This document shows, one piece after another, positions 6,877 through 12,742 of a stretch of 12,742 bases of DNA. The notes under the pieces were generated by a model that saw only the letters and a program-made list of their open reading frames with translations, made no database searches and had not been told where the DNA came from. Location of the stretch: the NCBI GenBank assembly GCA_905236325.1, contig CAJOPJ010000032.1:1-12742 (forward strand), given 5' to 3'. Position 1 is the stretch's first letter, and each line of letters begins with the position of its first letter. A program made the position numbers and the translations under genes. Source of the DNA: an uncultured Selenomonadaceae bacterium (lineage in GTDB: Bacteria; Bacillota; Negativicutes; Selenomonadales; Selenomonadaceae).

Positions 6877-8001
6877 TTGAAAATATTTTTATCTGCCGGT
6901 GAGGCATCAGGTGATGTTCACGGCGCAAGTTTAGCGCGTGAAATGAAAAAATTTTTGCCGAATGTTGAATTGATTGGTCTTGGCGGCGATGAAATGCAAG
7001 CGGCAGGTGTTCAACTTGTGCGCAACTGCAAAGACTACAATGTAATGGGCGTTTTGGAAGTTATAAAAAATTTGCCGCGCATTTTTAAATTGCTGGACGA
7101 CTTGACAGAAATTATACGCACTGAAAAACCTGATTTGCTGGTTTTAATTGACTATCCCGACTTCAACTGGCGATTGGCGCGTCGTGCAAAAAAACTCGGC
7201 GTAAAAATTTTATCCTACATACCACCTTCAGCTTGGGCTTGGCGCAAAGGCAGAGCTAAAACCTGCGCAAAAATTGCTGATGAATTTATTGCAATTTTTC
7301 CATTCGAATTGCCGGTTTATAAAGCTGCCGGTGCAAAAATTTCATTTCTTGGTAATCCACTTGTCGATACAGTGCGCACTGAATTTTCAGTTGCAGAAGC
7401 GCAAAATTTTTTCCAAGTCGCAAAATCTGAACACATTGTACTTTTAATGCCGGGCAGTCGTCGGCAGGAAATAACTTTGCTGCTACCCGAAATGTTGAAG
7501 GCGGCAAAAATTTTATCTGCGCAAAGTTCAACAAAATTTTTTCTGCCAATAGCAAGTGGTGTTGATGAAGCCGAAATTCAGCGACAGATTGATTCAGCCG
7601 GCGTTGAAATAAATTTGGTAAGATCACATCGCTACGACTTAATGCAAATTGCTGACGCAGCTATCGCAACTTCAGGTACAGTTGTACTTGAGGCAGCTTT
7701 ATTAAATTTGCCGTGCGTCGTGCTTTATAAAATGGCAAAATTAAATTATTTTATTGGCAAGCTTTTGGTACATATTGAGCATTTCAGTTTGCCGAACATT
7801 TTGGCAGGAAAAAAAATTCTGCCGGAACTTTTGCAAGATGAAGTTCAAGCTGAAACAATCGCGCAGGAAATTTTTAAATTGTATCGCGGCGAATCACATC
7901 GCGAAATTGTTTTGTCGGAATTAAAATCTGCCTGTGCAAAACTTGGTGAACCAGGCGCAGCGCGGCGCGTTGCTGAAAAAATTTTACAAATTGCAAAATA
8001 A
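6877..8001 (+). CDS. lpxB: lipid-A-disaccharide synthase
   Basis: LpxB (GT19) joins UDP-2,3-diacylglucosamine and lipid X (2,3-diacylglucosamine 1-phosphate) to make the lipid A disaccharide at the inner face of the cytoplasmic membrane. The TTG start at 6877 has AGGTG at 6866-6870. Family motifs are all present: N-terminal SAGEASGDVHGA (residues 6-17), LIGLGGDEMQAAGV, VLIDYPDFNWRLA, SYIPPSAWAWRKGRAK, SFLGNPLVD, LLMPGSRRQEI, ATSGTVVLEAAL and the C-terminal SLPNILAGKKILPELLQDE. At 374 residues it is full length. It is the last gene of the operon and is followed by a terminator. Its presence implies an LPS-bearing outer membrane, which together with the Firmicute-like neighbours points to Negativicutes. 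The other lpx genes are not in this window. Confidence 0.95.
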   Translation: MKIFLSAGEASGDVHGASLAREMKKFLPNVELIGLGGDEMQAAGVQLVRNCKDYNVMGVLEVIKNLPRIFKLLDDLTEIIRTEKPDLLVLIDYPDFNWRLARRAKKLGVKILSYIPPSAWAWRKGRAKTCAKIADEFIAIFPFELPVYKAAGAKISFLGNPLVDTVRTEFSVAEAQNFFQVAKSEHIVLLMPGSRRQEITLLLPEMLKAAKILSAQSSTKFFLPIASGVDEAEIQRQIDSAGVEINLVRSHRYDLMQIADAAIATSGTVVLEAALLNLPCVVLYKMAKLNYFIGKLLVHIEHFSLPNILAGKKILPELLQDEVQAETIAQEIFKLYRGESHREIVLSELKSACAKLGEPGAARRVAEKILQIAK

Positions 8002-8032
8002 AAAAACCTCCAAAGCGGAGGAATTTTTTTTT
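8002..8032. terminator. bidirectional Rho-independent terminator between convergent operons
   Basis: A CCTCC/GGAGG stem (8007-8011 with 8017-8021) with loop AAAGC is followed on the plus strand by AA and nine T (8024-8032) and preceded by a run of A (8001-8006), which serves as the T-tail on the minus strand. It can therefore end both lpxB and the minus-strand kinase-like gene. Confidence 0.75.
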
Positions 8033-8071
8033 GCAAAATTTTGCTAAATTTTAGCATCTAAAGTCTGCTGT

Positions 8072-8662
8072 TTATTTAACTAATCTGTCGAAGTCAGCTT
8101 GCGGAACCAAAGTTACCAATCCCATGACAGCCAAAATTTGTTCAAGGGCTGCGCGTGGCGATGCAACATTTTTTACTACATAATCTGTAGCCTTCCATTT
8201 TTCAAATTCCTTGTTTTGTTCAGCGTAATCGACATAATATTTTATTTCATCATTTGAACAGCCGGCACGCAACATTCTGTCAACAAATTGAACATCATCA
8301 ATCATCATGTAAATTGTAACCAAGTCTTGATTTATAAATTTTGACAGCTGCGTTATGCCTTCGGTGTCCATCATAATCATAACGCTTACTTTGTGCTTTT
8401 GGTAACTTTCCAGCACATCAGCTTTGCGCAAGCCGTAACTGTTGCCTTGATAGGAATTGTTGACAATCAATTTTTCTGCCTCATATTCATCCTTCTTGAC
8501 AGTTTGATATAACCTGCGTTTATAGGCGTAACGGTCGTCAAAATATCGCGTCGTGATTGTGGGGACATAGTGAATCCCCATCGACATAAGCTGCGACACC
8601 ATTGTTGTTTTGCCGGAACAATGCGGCCCTAAAAAAGCATATACTTTATTTTTTCCAGCCAA
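8072..8662 (-). CDS. guanylate kinase-like P-loop NTPase
   Basis: This minus-strand gene starts at TTG (8662-8660) behind AGGTGG (8678-8673). The 196-residue protein opens with a beta strand and Walker A GPHCSGKT (Gly12-Thr19). It continues with the guanylate-kinase-like features TITTRYFDDR (compare the TTR of GMP-binding loops) and NNSYQGNSYGLRKADV (compare the GNYYGT region), then MIMMDTEGITQL as the next strand. Overall order and length fit the guanylate kinase fold. Sequence around the GMP site is not canonical, so the substrate could differ and a regulatory role is possible. It begins 23 bases after the rubrerythrin-fusion gene and is almost certainly co-transcribed with it. It is unlikely to be the housekeeping gmk, because the usual gmk neighbours (rpoZ, coaBC) are missing. 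Confidence 0.7.
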   Translation of the reverse strand: MAGKNKVYAFLGPHCSGKTTMVSQLMSMGIHYVPTITTRYFDDRYAYKRRLYQTVKKDEYEAEKLIVNNSYQGNSYGLRKADVLESYQKHKVSVMIMMDTEGITQLSKFINQDLVTIYMMIDDVQFVDRMLRAGCSNDEIKYYVDYAEQNKEFEKWKATDYVVKNVASPRAALEQILAVMGLVTLVPQADFDRLVK

Positions 8663-8685
8663 GATTAACTTTCCACCTTTCCAAC

Positions 8686-9861
8686 TTAATAATTTTCTGC
8701 TGTGATTTCAAAATAACTTTGTGCGTGGAAACAGACAGGGCAAACTTCCGGCGCGGCAATTCCAACTGCAATATGTCCGCAATTCCTACACTCCCAAATT
8801 CGCACGCCAACTTTTTTGAAAACCTCATCTGATTCGATATTTTTCAAAAGTTTGCGGTAGCGTTCTTCATGATGTTTTTCAATTTCGCCTACGCCGCGAA
8901 ATTGTTCGGCTAAATCGGTAAAGCCTTCTTCTTCAGCTTCACGCGCCATTCTTGCGTACATATCTGTCCATTCAAAATTTTCACCTTCAGCCGCGTGCAG
9001 GAGATTTTCTTTAGTGTCGCCAAGTTCGCCCAATGCTTTAAACCACAATTTTGCATGTTCTTTTTCATTTTCGGCAGTTTTTAAAAACAGTGCGGCAATT
9101 TGTTCAAAACCATTTTTCTTGGCAACCGACGCGTAGTATGTATATTTATTTCGCGCTTGAGATTCACCTGCAAAGGCTTCGCGAAGATTTTTTTCAGTCT
9201 TTGTGCCGGCAAGTTTGTTGGCTTTGACTTGCGGAACTTCCAAGACTACTTTTTCAAAATCATTTGCGCCGTGCTTGCAAACCGGGCAAACAAAATCTTC
9301 AGGCAGTTCGTCGCCGACATATTCATAACCGCAAACAACGCAACGCCAAATTGTTTTGCCTTCCTCTGTTTTGCCGACAGGCTGCGGTTTCGGCTTAATG
9401 TATTTTTGATAGAAATTGTAGCTGGCGGAAGGAATGTCATTAAATTTTTTCATGTCCACAACATTTGCAACAAAAATTGAATGTGTGCCAACATCAATTT
9501 GCTGAATAACATTGCCGCTAATGTAGGAATTTGTGCCTTCGCGAATTGCCAGCGTATCATTCAATGTGCGTTCTGTGTTGTTGTAGTTGAAAAATTTATC
9601 AACATTTTTGCCGCTTTGAAAACCAAAATGCTTAAAAAGTTCAAAAGTCGCCGCCTTGCTGATAATCGACACTGTAAAAACTTTTGACTTTGCTATCAAA
9701 TCGTGCGTGAAGTTTGCCTTGTTAACCGAGATAGAAATTCGCGCAGGATTATCTGTAATTTGCGTAACTGTGTTTATTATGCAAGCGTTGTCTTTGCCTT
9801 CAAAGTTAGAACTCAAAACAAAAAGTCCATACTGCACATTAAACAAAACTTTGTTGTCCAT
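8686..9861 (-). CDS. flavin reductase-rubredoxin-rubrerythrin-rubredoxin fusion protein
   Basis: I chose the ATG at 9861-9859 because GGGAGG (9874-9869) fits it; a start further upstream (9903) would add 14 residues that merely translate the ribosome binding site region. The 391 residues hold four modules. 1-160: an FMN-binding split-barrel flavin reductase-like domain (NTVTQITDNPARISISVNK). 172-205: a short rubredoxin (Cys174, 177, 192, 195). 223-342: a rubrerythrin four-helix diiron domain with ligands visible in AGESQARNKY (Glu233), ENEKEH (Glu266, His269), REAEEEG (about Glu308) and GEIEKHHEERY (Glu328, His331). 354-386: a second rubredoxin-like domain (Cys358, 361, 374, 377). Rubrerythrins reduce hydrogen peroxide to water, and Hrb-type flavin reductase-rubredoxins feed electrons to such partners. 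Here the chain is in one cytoplasmic polypeptide, presumably for oxidative stress defence in an anaerobe. Confidence 0.9.
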   Translation of the reverse strand: MDNKVLFNVQYGLFVLSSNFEGKDNACIINTVTQITDNPARISISVNKANFTHDLIAKSKVFTVSIISKAATFELFKHFGFQSGKNVDKFFNYNNTERTLNDTLAIREGTNSYISGNVIQQIDVGTHSIFVANVVDMKKFNDIPSASYNFYQKYIKPKPQPVGKTEEGKTIWRCVVCGYEYVGDELPEDFVCPVCKHGANDFEKVVLEVPQVKANKLAGTKTEKNLREAFAGESQARNKYTYYASVAKKNGFEQIAALFLKTAENEKEHAKLWFKALGELGDTKENLLHAAEGENFEWTDMYARMAREAEEEGFTDLAEQFRGVGEIEKHHEERYRKLLKNIESDEVFKKVGVRIWECRNCGHIAVGIAAPEVCPVCFHAQSYFEITAENY

Positions 9862-9901
9862 CTTGAAACCTCCCAAAAAAAAATTACACAACTTTTCTGA
9901 C

Positions 9902-9930
9902 ATTTTATCAGTTATATTTGATTTTGTGAA
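9902..9930 (-). promoter_or_regulatory. promoter of the rubrerythrin-fusion operon
   Basis: On the minus strand, TTCACA (9930-9925) is a 5/6 match to the -35 box, followed by a 17-base spacer and TAAAAT (9907-9902), a 5/6 match to the -10. It lies about 40 bases upstream of the ATG and is oriented away from the acylphosphatase operon. Confidence 0.55.
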
Positions 9931-9941
9931 GATTTTTTTTA

Positions 9942-9970
9942 TTGCGTTGAACTTTCAATTTGATTATAAT
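9942..9970 (+). promoter_or_regulatory. promoter of the acyP-aroQ-pepP-cysK operon
   Basis: A perfect TATAAT (9965-9970) lies 17 bases after a weak -35, TTGCGT (9942-9947). A better-looking TTGAAC at 9947 is only 12 bases away and so is badly spaced. The transcript would start near 9977, just upstream of the ribosome binding site GGAAGG (9992-9997). Confidence 0.5.
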
Positions 9971-10004
9971 TCATTGAAAATTATTTTTGTTGGAAGGATT
10001 TTTT

Positions 10005-10352
10005 ATGAAAGATTTTTTTAAACAACTTTTTAAAAGCAGTGCGGACGAAATTGAAATTGAACCTGTCGATATTGAAAATGCAGTGCGAAAAAAAATTACT
10101 GTCAGCGGCAGAGTTCAAGGCGTCGGCTTTAGATTTTTTACTAAAACTGAGGCAGCAAAACTGCACTTAACAGGTTGGGTAAAAAATTTGTCCAATGGTG
10201 CTGTCACTATGGAAGTTCAAGGCGCAGTTGAAACTATTGAAGAACTTGTCGAAATTCTCAAGCGCGGCAATGGTTTTTCAAAAGTTACCAATCTTGAAAT
10301 GCAGGATTTATCTGTCGTCGCGGAGGAGAAAACTTTTGCAATCACTTACTAA
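10005..10352 (+). CDS. acyP: acylphosphatase
   Basis: Acylphosphatase hydrolyses carboxyl-phosphate bonds such as acetyl phosphate and carbamoyl phosphate in the cytoplasm. The ATG at 10005 with GGAAGG (9992-9997) is the natural start; an in-frame TTG at 9987 lacks a suitable site. The 115 residues contain the signature GRVQGVGFR with catalytic Arg43, and GWVKNLSNGAV with catalytic Asn61, followed by the usual VEIL and FSKV elements. The core is preceded by an N-terminal extension of about 28 acidic/amphipathic residues that most acylphosphatases (about 90 residues) lack; its role is unknown. The last 17 bases overlap the start of aroQ, and the aroQ ribosome binding site lies inside this gene, which suggests translational coupling. 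Confidence 0.88.
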   Translation: MKDFFKQLFKSSADEIEIEPVDIENAVRKKITVSGRVQGVGFRFFTKTEAAKLHLTGWVKNLSNGAVTMEVQGAVETIEELVEILKRGNGFSKVTNLEMQDLSVVAEEKTFAITY

Positions 10353-10797
10353 AATTTTAGTCTTGCACGGACCGAATTTAAATTTACTTGGCAAGCGTGA
10401 ACCTGAAATTTATGGTCGGCTGACTTTGTCTGAAATAAATCAGCAACTAAAAAATCGCGCACTTGAATTTGGCGTTGAAATAAAATTCCTGCAGTCCAAC
10501 TTTGAAGGCGAACTTGTTCAAGCTATTCAAAATGCGCCGGAAAATTTTGATTTTATTTTGCTGAACGCGGCGGCACTTACGCATTATAGTATTGCACTTC
10601 GCGACGCAATTGCAGCAATTGAAATTCCTGTAATTGAAATCCACCTGTCAAACATTTTTAGCCGCGAAGACTTTAGGCATAAATCTGTTATCGCGCCGGT
10701 TTGTCTTGGTTCAATCAGCGGCTTTGGAATTGACAGTTATATTTCCGCGCTGGAAATTGCTGTGCGGAAGTTGAGGAGGCTTAATTGTGAAAAATAA
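10336..10797 (+). CDS. aroQ: 3-dehydroquinate dehydratase, type II
   Basis: This enzyme dehydrates 3-dehydroquinate to 3-dehydroshikimate in the shikimate pathway as a cytoplasmic dodecamer. The TTG start at 10336 is set by GGAGGAG (10322-10328) and by family length: 153 residues results, whereas the open frame extends further upstream only as a shadow of acyP. Motifs: LVLHGPNLNLLGKREPEIYG with catalytic Tyr26 and loop Arg21, SNFEGELVQAI, LNAAALTHYSIALRDAI and the catalytic-side His103 in IEIHLSN, ending with GFGIDSYISAL. One motif departs from the usual: the family normally has NPxA before the TH pair, and here it reads NAAA. The gene overlaps acyP by 17 bases and pepP by 11, a tight operon. 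Confidence 0.93.
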   Translation: MQSLTKILVLHGPNLNLLGKREPEIYGRLTLSEINQQLKNRALEFGVEIKFLQSNFEGELVQAIQNAPENFDFILLNAAALTHYSIALRDAIAAIEIPVIEIHLSNIFSREDFRHKSVIAPVCLGSISGFGIDSYISALEIAVRKLRRLNCEK

Positions 10798-11869
10798 ATT
10801 TAATTTTTCGGCAAGATTAGAAAATTTAAATAAAAAAATTGTCGCTGAAAATCTTGACGCAGTTTTGATTTCAAAAATTGCAAATTTGTTTTATTTCAGC
10901 GGCTTTCGTGGTGACAGTGCAGTTTTGCTTATCGGCAAAAATTTTCGCAAGCTGATAACTGACGCGCGTTACACCGAACAAGCAACTCAACAAACTGAAG
11001 GCTTTGAAATTGTTCAGCAGTCGGAAGGTCTTTATAAAAAAATTGAGGACGAAATTAAAAATCTGCAAATTAAAAATCTCGGTTTTGAAGGCAAAATTTT
11101 GACTTTCGCAGAGTACAAATATTTGCAGGAAAATTTGCCCGGCGTTGAATTAAAATCTGTCGTGCTTGATGAACTTCGACAGATTAAGGACGCGGCGGAA
11201 ATTTCATTGATTAGCAAGGCTTGCGAAATTGGCGACAAGGCTTTTGCAGAAATTTTAAATTTTATTAAGCCAGGCATTGCTGAATTTGAAGTTGCGGCGG
11301 AACTTGAATATTTTATGCGCAAATTCGGCGCAGAAAAAAATTCTTTCGACACGATTGTTGCGTCGGGTGTTCGCGGAAGTTTGCCGCACGGCACGGCATC
11401 TGATAAAAAAATTTTTGCCGGTGAATTTGTCACAATGGACTTTGGTGCAATTTTTGGCGGCTACTGCAGCGATATGACGCGCACAATTTTTGATGGTAAG
11501 GCATCTGAAAATCAACAAAAACTTTACAACGCAGTTTTGGACGCTCAACTTCTCGGCTTGGAAGTTATCAAAATTGGCAAAGGCGGCAAAGAAATTGATT
11601 CTGTAGTGCGTATGAAACTTGAACAGGCAGGACTTGGAAATTATTTTACACATTCACTCGGTCACAGTTTGGGTATTGAAATTCATGAAGAACCTCGACT
11701 TAGCAGACTTAGTACTTGCGAAAGTTTGCAAGAAAATATGCTTGTCACTGACGAACCCGGAATTTATATTCCAAAAGTCGGCGGAATCAGAATTGAAGAT
11801 ACAGTTCTTGTCACAGTTGAGGGCGCAGTGCCTTTAACGCACAGTCCAAAAAATTTAATTGAATTGTAA
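10787..11869 (+). CDS. pepP: M24 family Xaa-Pro-type aminopeptidase
   Basis: The GTG start at 10787 has GAGGAGG (10773-10779) and overlaps the end of aroQ by 11 bases. Residues 1-125 form the creatinase N-terminal domain (NLFYFSGFRGDSAVLLIG, ITDARYTEQA); residues 133-360 form the pita-bread catalytic domain. The five metal ligands are visible: Asp218 and Asp229 (MDFGAIFGGYCSDMTRTIF), His293 (HSLGHSLGIEIHE), Glu323 (TDEPGIYIP) and Glu337 (GIRIEDTVLV). Enzymes of this kind remove the N-terminal residue before proline in peptides, in the cytoplasm, using two Mn or Co ions. The aroQ-pepP pairing is common in Firmicutes, where efp usually follows; here cysK follows instead. The symbol is by family; strict Xaa-Pro specificity is unproven. 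Confidence 0.9.
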   Translation: MKNKFNFSARLENLNKKIVAENLDAVLISKIANLFYFSGFRGDSAVLLIGKNFRKLITDARYTEQATQQTEGFEIVQQSEGLYKKIEDEIKNLQIKNLGFEGKILTFAEYKYLQENLPGVELKSVVLDELRQIKDAAEISLISKACEIGDKAFAEILNFIKPGIAEFEVAAELEYFMRKFGAEKNSFDTIVASGVRGSLPHGTASDKKIFAGEFVTMDFGAIFGGYCSDMTRTIFDGKASENQQKLYNAVLDAQLLGLEVIKIGKGGKEIDSVVRMKLEQAGLGNYFTHSLGHSLGIEIHEEPRLSRLSTCESLQENMLVTDEPGIYIPKVGGIRIEDTVLVTVEGAVPLTHSPKNLIEL

Positions 11870-11897
11870 TTAAAATTCAAAAAGGAGTTTTTTTAAA

Positions 11898-12742
11898 ATG
11901 GCAAAAATTTATCAAAGTGTAACTGAACTTATTGGCAACACACCAATTTTGGAGGCAAAAAAATTTGCTGCGGCTGAAAATCTCAACGCAAAAATTTTAG
12001 TCAAGCTGGAATATTTTAATCCTGCAGGTAGCGTTAAAGACAGAATTGCAAAGGCAATGATTGAAAAAGCTGAGCAAGAAGGCAAATTAAAACCTGATTC
12101 AGTTATTATTGAGCCTACTTCCGGTAATACAGGTATCGGACTTGCAAGCGTGGCTGTGGCGAAAGGTTATCGCGCAATTTTGACAATGCCTGAAACCATG
12201 AGCATTGAGCGCAGAAATTTACTCAAGGCTTATGGCGCAGAAATTGTTTTAACTGAAGGCGCGAAAGGTATGAAAGGCGCAATTGCTAAGGCTGAAGAAC
12301 TTGCTAAAGAAATTCCGAACAGCTTTATTCCCTCGCAGTTTACAAATCCTGAAAATCCCAAAATTCACTTTGAAACTACAGGAGTTGAAATTTGGAACGA
12401 CACGGACGGCAAAGTTGATGCTTTTGTTGCAGGAGTAGGCACAGGCGGAACAATTTCAGGCGTTGGAAAATTTTTAAAATCTAAAAATTCTGCAGTAAAA
12501 ATTTTTGCAGTCGAACCTGAAACTTCGCCGGTACTTTCACAAGGCAAGAGCGGCGCACATAAAATTCAAGGCATTGGCGCAGGTTTTGTTCCTGAAACTT
12601 TAGATACAAAAATTTATGATGAAGTTCTGCCAATTTCAAACGAAGATGCTTTCAAGTTCGGAAAAGAATTTGCAAGAAGCGAAGGAATTTTGGTAGGAAT
12701 TTCTGCAGGTGCGGCATTGGCGGCGGCAGTAAAAATTTCTCA
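11898..12742 (+). CDS. cysK: cysteine synthase A (O-acetylserine sulfhydrylase), 3' end missing
   Basis: The ATG at 11898 with AAGGAG (11882-11886) opens a frame that stays open to the window edge: 281 of about 305 residues. The enzyme makes cysteine from O-acetylserine and sulfide using PLP. Motifs: LIGNTPILEAKKF at the N-terminus, the Schiff-base Lys47 in NPAGSVKDRIA, the substrate loop EPTSGNTGIGLA (Thr74-Gly79), the phosphate-binding GVGTGGTISGVGKFLK, IQGIGAGFVPETLD and the start of the C-terminal GILVGISAGAALAAA, where the PLP-ring Ser lies. These mark a fold-type II PLP enzyme of the CysK group rather than cystathionine beta-synthase, as no extra domain is visible so far. It is 28 bases after pepP with no terminator between, so it is probably co-transcribed. 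Confidence 0.92.
   Translation, partial: MAKIYQSVTELIGNTPILEAKKFAAAENLNAKILVKLEYFNPAGSVKDRIAKAMIEKAEQEGKLKPDSVIIEPTSGNTGIGLASVAVAKGYRAILTMPETMSIERRNLLKAYGAEIVLTEGAKGMKGAIAKAEELAKEIPNSFIPSQFTNPENPKIHFETTGVEIWNDTDGKVDAFVAGVGTGGTISGVGKFLKSKNSAVKIFAVEPETSPVLSQGKSGAHKIQGIGAGFVPETLDTKIYDEVLPISNEDAFKFGKEFARSEGILVGISAGAALAAAVKIS

Noticed and set aside
8033..8056. Two short palindromes (GCAAAATTTTGC and TGCTAAATTTTAGCA) beside the lpxB terminator
   Set aside because: AT-rich palindromes of this kind are expected often in such sequence; neither has its own T-tail, so they are not called as terminators.
9862..9903. Longer N-terminus of the rubrerythrin fusion starting at 9903
   Set aside because: The added 14 residues translate the ribosome binding site and spacer; GGGAGG at 9869-9874 fits the ATG at 9861.
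9963..9982. Possible PerR/Fur-type operator between the divergent operons
   Set aside because: One half (TTATAAT) matches a PerR half-site, but the other half does not, and it coincides with a -10 box; not enough to call.
10195..10335. Longer open frame upstream of aroQ
   Set aside because: It overlaps acyP in another frame, its residues do not resemble dehydroquinase, and the TTG at 10336 has a strong GGAGGAG.
1..12742. CRISPR arrays, insertion sequences, tRNAs, riboswitches or prophage remnants
   Set aside because: Intergenic spaces are all under about 150 bases and show only promoters and terminators; no spaced direct repeats or transposase motifs are seen.

Overview
This window looks like a chromosomal segment from a low-GC, anaerobic, Gram-negative-type Firmicute (Negativicutes/Selenomonadales-like). 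That placement is inference. It rests on an lpxB gene (lipid A, so an outer membrane) alongside clostridia-like features: strong GGAGG ribosome binding sites, frequent TTG/GTG starts, and rubredoxin/rubrerythrin oxygen defence. The window is almost fully coding. I see no tRNA, rRNA, CRISPR array, insertion sequence or phage gene.

Layout. (1) 1-840: 3' part of a secreted-type alpha/beta hydrolase, closed by a hairpin terminator. (2) 919-2737: an SGNH-hydrolase domain followed by a citrate-lyase-ligase-like nucleotidyltransferase. The two are split into different frames by a run of nine C at 2059-2067; with eight C they form one protein of about 605 residues. (3) 2801-8001: a tight five-gene operon behind a consensus -10 box. 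It encodes a zinc-ribbon membrane protein, a TPM-domain exported protein, a Tat/lipobox aldo-keto reductase, a methionine gamma-lyase-family PLP enzyme and LpxB, and ends in a terminator that works on both strands. (4) 8072-9861, minus strand: a four-domain flavin reductase/rubredoxin/rubrerythrin/rubredoxin fusion followed by a guanylate-kinase-like P-loop protein. (5) 10005-12742: a plus-strand operon of acylphosphatase, type II 3-dehydroquinate dehydratase, M24 Xaa-Pro-type peptidase and cysteine synthase (cut by the window edge). The first three genes of region 5 overlap one another.

How the genes relate. Region 3 leans towards the cell envelope: two membrane or exported proteins, one predicted lipoprotein and lipid A synthesis. 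Region 4 packs a peroxide-reducing electron chain into one polypeptide. Region 5 is housekeeping (shikimate pathway, peptide turnover, cysteine synthesis).

The observations most worth following are the C9 tract inside the SGNH/nucleotidyltransferase gene (phase variation or a homopolymer sequencing error), the flavin reductase-rubrerythrin fusion, the predicted exported aldo-keto reductase, and a strong window-wide scarcity of GATC, GGCC and ACGT achieved through synonymous codon choice.
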